A DNA stretch of 9,820 nucleotides from an uncultured Fusobacterium sp. GTDB lineage: Bacteria > Fusobacteriota > Fusobacteriia > Fusobacteriales > Fusobacteriaceae. Made by a program: the position numbers and the translations under genes. Shown piece after piece: positions 5,947 through 9,820 of the stretch (its first letter is position 1; every line of letters starts with the position of its first letter). The notes under the pieces are model-generated. The model was not told the DNA's origin and did no database searches. It saw only the letters and a program-made list of their open reading frames with translations. The stretch lies in contig UQXM01000063.1 of the NCBI GenBank assembly GCA_900545035.1, positions 1-9,820 of the forward strand, in the 5' to 3' direction.

Positions 5947-7725
5947 ATGATATACAGAACACACAATTTAGGTGAATTAAGGAAAGAGAATATCGGTGAA
6001 AAAGTTACTCTTTCAGGTTGGGTTGACACAAAAAGAGACCTTGGAGGACTGACTTTTATCGATTTAAGAGACAGAGAGGGAATAACACAGATAGTATTCC
6101 ACACTGATGTGGCAGATACAGCAGTGATTGAAGCTGCTCAAAAATTAAAAACAGAATCAGTTATAAGAATAGAGGGAGAAGTAAGAGAAAGATTCAGCAA
6201 AAATATGAATATTCCTACCGGAGAAATCGAAGTTTTTGCAACAGCTCTTACAGTACTAAACAGCTGTGAAACTCTTCCTTTCCAAATCAGCGATACAGGT
6301 CTTAACGAAAATACAAGATTAAAATACAGATATCTTGATTTAAGAAGACCGCAGATGATACACAATTTAAAAATGAGACATAAAATGATTATGGCAATCA
6401 GAAACTATATGGATAAAGCAGGATTTATGGATGTGGATACTCCGCTTCTTACTAAATCTACTCCGGAAGGAGCAAGAGATTTCCTTGTGCCAAGCAGAAC
6501 AAATGAGGGACAATTCTATGCACTTCCTCAATCTCCGCAGTTATTTAAGCAGTTATTAATGATTGCAGGTGTGGAAAAATATTTCCAAATAGCAAAATGT
6601 TTCAGAGATGAAGATTTAAGAGCTGACAGACAGCCTGAATTTACTCAGCTTGATATAGAGATGTCTTTCGTTGAATTGGAAGATGTTACAAGAATAATTG
6701 AGGGACTTGCAAAAACTGTTTTTACAGCAGTAACAGGAGAAACAGCAGATTATGAGTTTCCAAAAATGGAATACAGAGAAGCTATGGAAAGATACGGGTC
6801 AGACAAGCCTGATACAAGATTTGGTGTAGAGCTGAAAGACCTTACAGATATAGCAGCTCACTGCGGATTTAAAGCTTTCTCTTCGACTGTTGAAAACGGA
6901 GGGCTTGTAAAAGCAGTAGTTGCTCCGGGAGTTGCGGAAACATTCTCAAGAAAAATCTTATCTGATTATGAAGAGTATGTAAAAAGATATTTCGGTGCAA
7001 AAGGAATGGCTTGGATAAAAGTTACAGCTGACGGTGTAAATTCTCCAATAGCAAAATTCTTCTCTGAAGAGGAAATGAAAGCTATAATCGAAAGAACAGA
7101 AGCAAATGTGGGAGATGTTATCATAATTGTTGCTGACAAACCGAAAGTTGTTTATGCAAGTTTGGGAGCAGTAAGATTAAGACTTGGAAAAGAACTTGAG
7201 CTTTACAACAAAGATGAATTTAAATTCTTATGGATAGTTCATTTCCCTATGTTTGAATATGACGAAGAAGAGGGAAGATACAAAGCTGAGCACCACCCAT
7301 TTACATCTATAATGGACGAAGATATGGACAAATTCTTAGCCGGAGAAATGGACATCAGAACAAATACATATGACTTGGTTCTTAACGGAAACGAAATCGG
7401 AGGAGGAAGTATCAGAATACACAATCCTCAAGTTCAGGAAAAAGTTTTTGAAAAACTTGGACTTTCTCAAGAACAAGCCCGTGAAAAATTCGGATTCTTT
7501 GTGGACGCATTCAAATACGGAGCTCCGCCTCACGGAGGACTTGCTTTCGGTGTAGACAGATGGCTTATGGTTATGCTCAAAGAAAATTCGATAAGAGATG
7601 TTATTCCGTTCCCAAAAACAAATAAAGGTCAATGTCTGATGACAGAAGCTCCCGGATTTGTGGAAAAAGAACAGCTTGAAGAACTATATCTTGAAAGCAC
7701 TTACGAAGAGAAAAAAGAAAAATAG
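5947..7725 (+). CDS. aspS: Aspartate-tRNA ligase (bacterial type)
   Basis: AspRS is a class IIb synthetase charging tRNA(Asp). The 592 residues include the N-terminal OB-fold anticodon domain (about 1-105, GWVDTKRDLGGLTFIDLRDREG), motif 1 (about 155-171, DVDTPLLTKSTPEGARDFLVPSR following), motif 2 (about 212-240, FQIAKCFRDEDLRADRQPEFTQLDIEMSF with Arg220), a GAD insertion domain typical of bacterial AspRS (about 290-405), and motif 3 GGLAFGVDRWLMVML with Arg538. The leucine at position 32 and the lysine near 85 match the discriminating E. coli enzyme rather than relaxed enzymes that carry histidine at the first site, so it probably does not mischarge tRNA(Asn); this is inference from remembered sequences. 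AAGGAGAGG (5930-5938) precedes the ATG. The stop is 21 bases before the -35 box of the RNA gene. Confidence 0.97.
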   Translation: MIYRTHNLGELRKENIGEKVTLSGWVDTKRDLGGLTFIDLRDREGITQIVFHTDVADTAVIEAAQKLKTESVIRIEGEVRERFSKNMNIPTGEIEVFATALTVLNSCETLPFQISDTGLNENTRLKYRYLDLRRPQMIHNLKMRHKMIMAIRNYMDKAGFMDVDTPLLTKSTPEGARDFLVPSRTNEGQFYALPQSPQLFKQLLMIAGVEKYFQIAKCFRDEDLRADRQPEFTQLDIEMSFVELEDVTRIIEGLAKTVFTAVTGETADYEFPKMEYREAMERYGSDKPDTRFGVELKDLTDIAAHCGFKAFSSTVENGGLVKAVVAPGVAETFSRKILSDYEEYVKRYFGAKGMAWIKVTADGVNSPIAKFFSEEEMKAIIERTEANVGDVIIIVADKPKVVYASLGAVRLRLGKELELYNKDEFKFLWIVHFPMFEYDEEEGRYKAEHHPFTSIMDEDMDKFLAGEMDIRTNTYDLVLNGNEIGGGSIRIHNPQVQEKVFEKLGLSQEQAREKFGFFVDAFKYGAPPHGGLAFGVDRWLMVMLKENSIRDVIPFPKTNKGQCLMTEAPGFVEKEQLEELYLESTYEEKKEK

Positions 7726-7746
7726 AAATAAATTGTAAAAGATGTA

Positions 7747-7775
7747 TTGAAAAATTGTAAAATTTGTGATACAAT
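7747..7775 (+). promoter_or_regulatory. Strong extended -10 promoter of the structured RNA
   Basis: TTGAAA (7747-7752) and TACAAT (7770-7775) are exactly 17 bases apart, and TGA directly before the -10 box supplies an extended -10 element. Transcription should start near 7782-7785, which is where the RNA's closing helix begins. The agreement between promoter geometry and RNA structure supports both calls. Confidence 0.82.
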
Positions 7776-7782
7776 CCTTGTA

Positions 7783-7986
7783 AAGAATAGAAGTTCTGGT
7801 CTATGCGTTAGTTTCCTGAGGCTTTGGGCCTATGGTCGCTACTGGGGTCGGCTCTGTTTCAGTTAAATCAGATTAGTCACGAACATACGAATGCTTACGG
7901 ACCCTGTATGACTGAATTAACTGGCTACCACTTATTAAAATGGCGACCAAAGCTGAGGGAAAAACGGTAGACTGGAGTTTATTCTT
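7783..7986 (+). ncRNA. ssrS: 6S RNA (candidate), regulator of the RNA polymerase holoenzyme
   Basis: This roughly 204-nt non-coding segment has its own promoter and terminator and folds as one long rod. Helices read from the sequence: 7783-7791 with 7978-7986; 7795-7804 with 7967-7976; 7806-7809 with 7963-7966; 7812-7817 with 7957-7962; tandem G-A mismatches; 7820-7825 with 7949-7954, or its inner part with 7833-7839/7943-7949; then 7860-7871 with 7912-7923 (11 of 12 paired) and a terminal CATAC/GTATG stem (7884-7888/7906-7910). Between the closing and apical arms lie facing strands 7840-7859 and 7924-7942, the position of the 6S central bubble, although a partial GGU(C)GGC/GCUACC pairing could close some of it. 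CCUGAGGC (7815-7822) resembles the CCUGAGC of E. coli 6S in the same helix. 6S RNA mimics an open promoter and sequesters the housekeeping holoenzyme. The class is inferred from architecture and could not be searched. Confidence 0.68.
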
Positions 7987-7989
7987 GTT

Positions 7990-8019
7990 AAGGACTGATG
8001 AAGAAGAGGTCCTTTTTTT
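7990..8019 (+). terminator. Rho-independent terminator of the 6S-like RNA
   Basis: AAGGACT (7990-7996) pairs with GGTCCTT (8008-8014), six Watson-Crick pairs plus one U-G pair, around an 11-base purine-rich loop. The right arm runs into seven consecutive T (8013-8019). It lies just after the closing helix of the RNA and 31 bases before argS. The stem is shorter than that of the secG terminator, so partial read-through into argS is plausible. Confidence 0.82.
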
Positions 8020-8050
8020 ATTATAAAAATTTGTTAATCGGAGAAGAAAT

Positions 8051-9763
8051 ATGTTAAGAATAGAAAAGTATATTGAAAATGTCTTTATGGACAGCATACA
8101 TAAGCTGTATCCTGACAAAGAATTAAAACCTATCGAGATAACAATAGCTACAAATGAAAAATTCGGAGATTTTCAGACAAACTTTGCAATGATGAATTCT
8201 AAAATCATCGGAGGAAATCCGAGAAAAATTGCAGAAGATATTACAGGAGCAATCGGGGAAAACGAACTGATTGAAAAATTAGAAATAGCAGGACCCGGAT
8301 TTATTAATATTTTCTTGAAAAATGAATATCTTGCCGAATTTGTTTCAAAAATGACAACAGAAAAATTTGAGTTCACTGAACTGAATACAAAAGGAGATGT
8401 TATAATAGACTATTCATCTCCAAATATTGCCAAAAGAATGCATATCGGACATCTTCGTTCTACAATAATCGGAGATGCTGTTAAAAGATTATATAATTTC
8501 TTGGGATATCACACTGTTGCAGACAATCATATAGGGGACTGGGGAACACAGTTCGGTAAACTTATAATAGGATACAGAAAATGGCTTAACAAAGAAGCAT
8601 ATGAAAAAAATCCTATTGAAGAACTTGAAAGAGTGTATGTGGAATTTGCAAAAGAGAGCGAAAATGATCCGACACTTGACGATATGGCAAGAGAAGAGCT
8701 TAAAAAACTTCAGGACGGAGATAAAGAAAATTATGCTCTGTGGCAGGAATTTATAAAAGTTTCTCTTGATGAATACAATAAATTATATAAGAGAATGGAT
8801 ATATCTTTTGATACATATTACGGAGAATCTTTCTATCATAATATGATGCCGGGAGTGCTTGATGAATTGGTTGAAAAAGGACTGGCTGTGGAAGATCAAG
8901 GGGCGAAAGTTGTATTCTTTGACGAAAAAGACAATCTTCATCCATGTATAGTTCAAAAGAAAGACGGAGCTTTCCTGTATTCAACTTCTGATATAGCAAC
9001 TGTAAAATTCAGAAAAGAGCATTATGATATAAACAGACTTATCTATCTTACAGATGAAAGACAGCAGGATCACTTTAAGCAGTTTTTCAAAATTACAGAA
9101 ATGCTTGGATGGGATATAGAAAAAGTTCATATCTGGTTTGGAATTATGAGATTTGCCGAAGGGGTATTCTCAACAAGAAAAGGTAATGTTATAAGACTGG
9201 AACAGCTTCTTGATGAAGGAAAGAAAAGAGCACTTGAAGTTATAGAGGAAAAAAATCCTTCTCTTTCTGCCGAAGAGAAAAATAATATTGCAGAAGTAGT
9301 GGGAGTGGGAGCTATTAAATATGCCGACCTTTCTCAAAACAGACAAAGTCCTATTATTTTTGAATGGGATAAAGTATTAAGTTTTGAAGGAAACACAGCT
9401 CCATATCTTCAATATTCTTACGCAAGAATACAGTCAATCAAGAAAAAAGCTGCGGAAATGGGAAAAACTCTTTCTGCTGACACCAATATTGTTATAACAG
9501 ACAAAAACGAAAGAAATCTTGTTACTTTTTTAACTCTGTTTCCTACAATGGTATTAAAAGCGGGAGAAACTTATAAACCAAATCTGCTGACAGATTATCT
9601 GTTTGACCTTGGTAAAAAATTCAATACATTCTACAATGCTTGTCCTATCTTAAATCAAGAGGATGAAATTCTTTATTCAAGACTTATGATAGCTGACAGA
9701 ACAGCTGAAATTCTTAAACAGGGACTTAATCTTTTAGGAATTAAAACTGTTGACAGAATGTAG
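8051..9763 (+). CDS. argS: Arginine-tRNA ligase
   Basis: ArgRS is a class I synthetase that charges tRNA(Arg) and needs the tRNA for amino-acid activation. The 570-residue product has the ArgRS-specific N-terminal domain (about 1-95, including FGDFQTNFAM and GPGFINIFL). The catalytic site opens with DYSSPNIAKRMHIGHLRST, with HIGH at 131-134. VQKKDGAFLYSTSDIATVKFR (about 301-321) and YLTDERQQDHF (about 332-342) are family blocks. The KMSKS-equivalent loop is FSTRKGN (373-379), the usual degenerate ArgRS form with Phe where Met is common. The helical anticodon domain includes NTAPYLQYSYARIQSI (448-463) and the typical C-terminus LNLLGIKTVDRM. The ribosome binding site GGAGA (8040-8044) lies six bases before the ATG. 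No convincing promoter lies between the RNA terminator and this gene. No terminator is visible in the 57 bases after its stop. Confidence 0.97.
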   Translation: MLRIEKYIENVFMDSIHKLYPDKELKPIEITIATNEKFGDFQTNFAMMNSKIIGGNPRKIAEDITGAIGENELIEKLEIAGPGFINIFLKNEYLAEFVSKMTTEKFEFTELNTKGDVIIDYSSPNIAKRMHIGHLRSTIIGDAVKRLYNFLGYHTVADNHIGDWGTQFGKLIIGYRKWLNKEAYEKNPIEELERVYVEFAKESENDPTLDDMAREELKKLQDGDKENYALWQEFIKVSLDEYNKLYKRMDISFDTYYGESFYHNMMPGVLDELVEKGLAVEDQGAKVVFFDEKDNLHPCIVQKKDGAFLYSTSDIATVKFRKEHYDINRLIYLTDERQQDHFKQFFKITEMLGWDIEKVHIWFGIMRFAEGVFSTRKGNVIRLEQLLDEGKKRALEVIEEKNPSLSAEEKNNIAEVVGVGAIKYADLSQNRQSPIIFEWDKVLSFEGNTAPYLQYSYARIQSIKKKAAEMGKTLSADTNIVITDKNERNLVTFLTLFPTMVLKAGETYKPNLLTDYLFDLGKKFNTFYNACPILNQEDEILYSRLMIADRTAEILKQGLNLLGIKTVDRM

Positions 9764-9820
9764 CCAATAAAATAATTAATAAAAAATATACGTGAAAAAG
9801 ATTATGAAAAGAACAAATTT

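Noticed and set aside
7726..8050. T-box leader or amino-acid riboswitch controlling argS
   Set aside because: There is no T-box consensus (GGUGGNACCGCG-like) and the terminator follows a closed rod-shaped RNA. tmRNA, SRP RNA and RNase P RNA hallmarks are also absent.
7873..8118. Minus-strand open frame of 81 codons across the aspS-argS spacer and argS start
   Set aside because: It covers the structured RNA and its terminator and has no family features, so it is a by-product of the RNA sequence.
9792..9820. Possible start of a further plus-strand gene (GTG at 9792, in-frame ATG at 9804)
   Set aside because: No ribosome binding site precedes either codon and only about ten codons are visible, so no gene can be supported.

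Overview
The window looks like chromosomal core DNA from a low-GC member of the Fusobacteriota, probably Fusobacterium or a close relative. Reasons: AT-rich spacers, arginine encoded almost only by AGA with occasional CGT, strong AGGAGG-type ribosome binding sites, and a SecG of the 'PDRSRGMSGSMGMG' kind. The genus is inferred from protein style, not from a search. No mobile element, CRISPR array, phage gene or tRNA gene was seen.

Layout. Minus strand, 1-1276: accD followed by the 5' part of accA, the two carboxyltransferase subunits of acetyl-CoA carboxylase. Next is a divergent spacer of about 400 bases (1277-1683) with a candidate promoter for each direction, an open stretch that resembles coding sequence but has no start, and a 19-bp palindrome on the expected transcription start of the rightward unit. 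Plus strand, 1684-3000: two lipoprotein genes in tandem, one LPP20-like and one with six MORN-type repeats in an exact 24-residue register. Then secG (3073-3300) with a strong terminator; rarA, hisS and aspS (3373-7725), which run in one direction and look co-transcribed; a structured RNA of about 204 nt with its own promoter and terminator (7783-8019), best read as 6S RNA; and argS (8051-9763). The last 57 bases hold nothing that can be called firmly.

How the parts fit. accDA commits carbon to fatty-acid synthesis. SecG is part of the Sec translocon, the route by which the two upstream lipoproteins would leave the cytoplasm. RarA acts at stalled or collapsed replication forks. HisRS, AspRS and ArgRS charge tRNAs. 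6S RNA, if the call is right, binds the housekeeping RNA polymerase holoenzyme and lowers transcription in slow growth, so this locus places a global growth-phase regulator between translation genes. argS shows no good promoter after the RNA's terminator, so it may depend on read-through from the RNA promoter.

Most of the window is ordinary housekeeping sequence, and no new multi-gene system was found. The items most worth a second look are the RNA gene, its link to argS, and the palindrome at the lipoprotein promoter.
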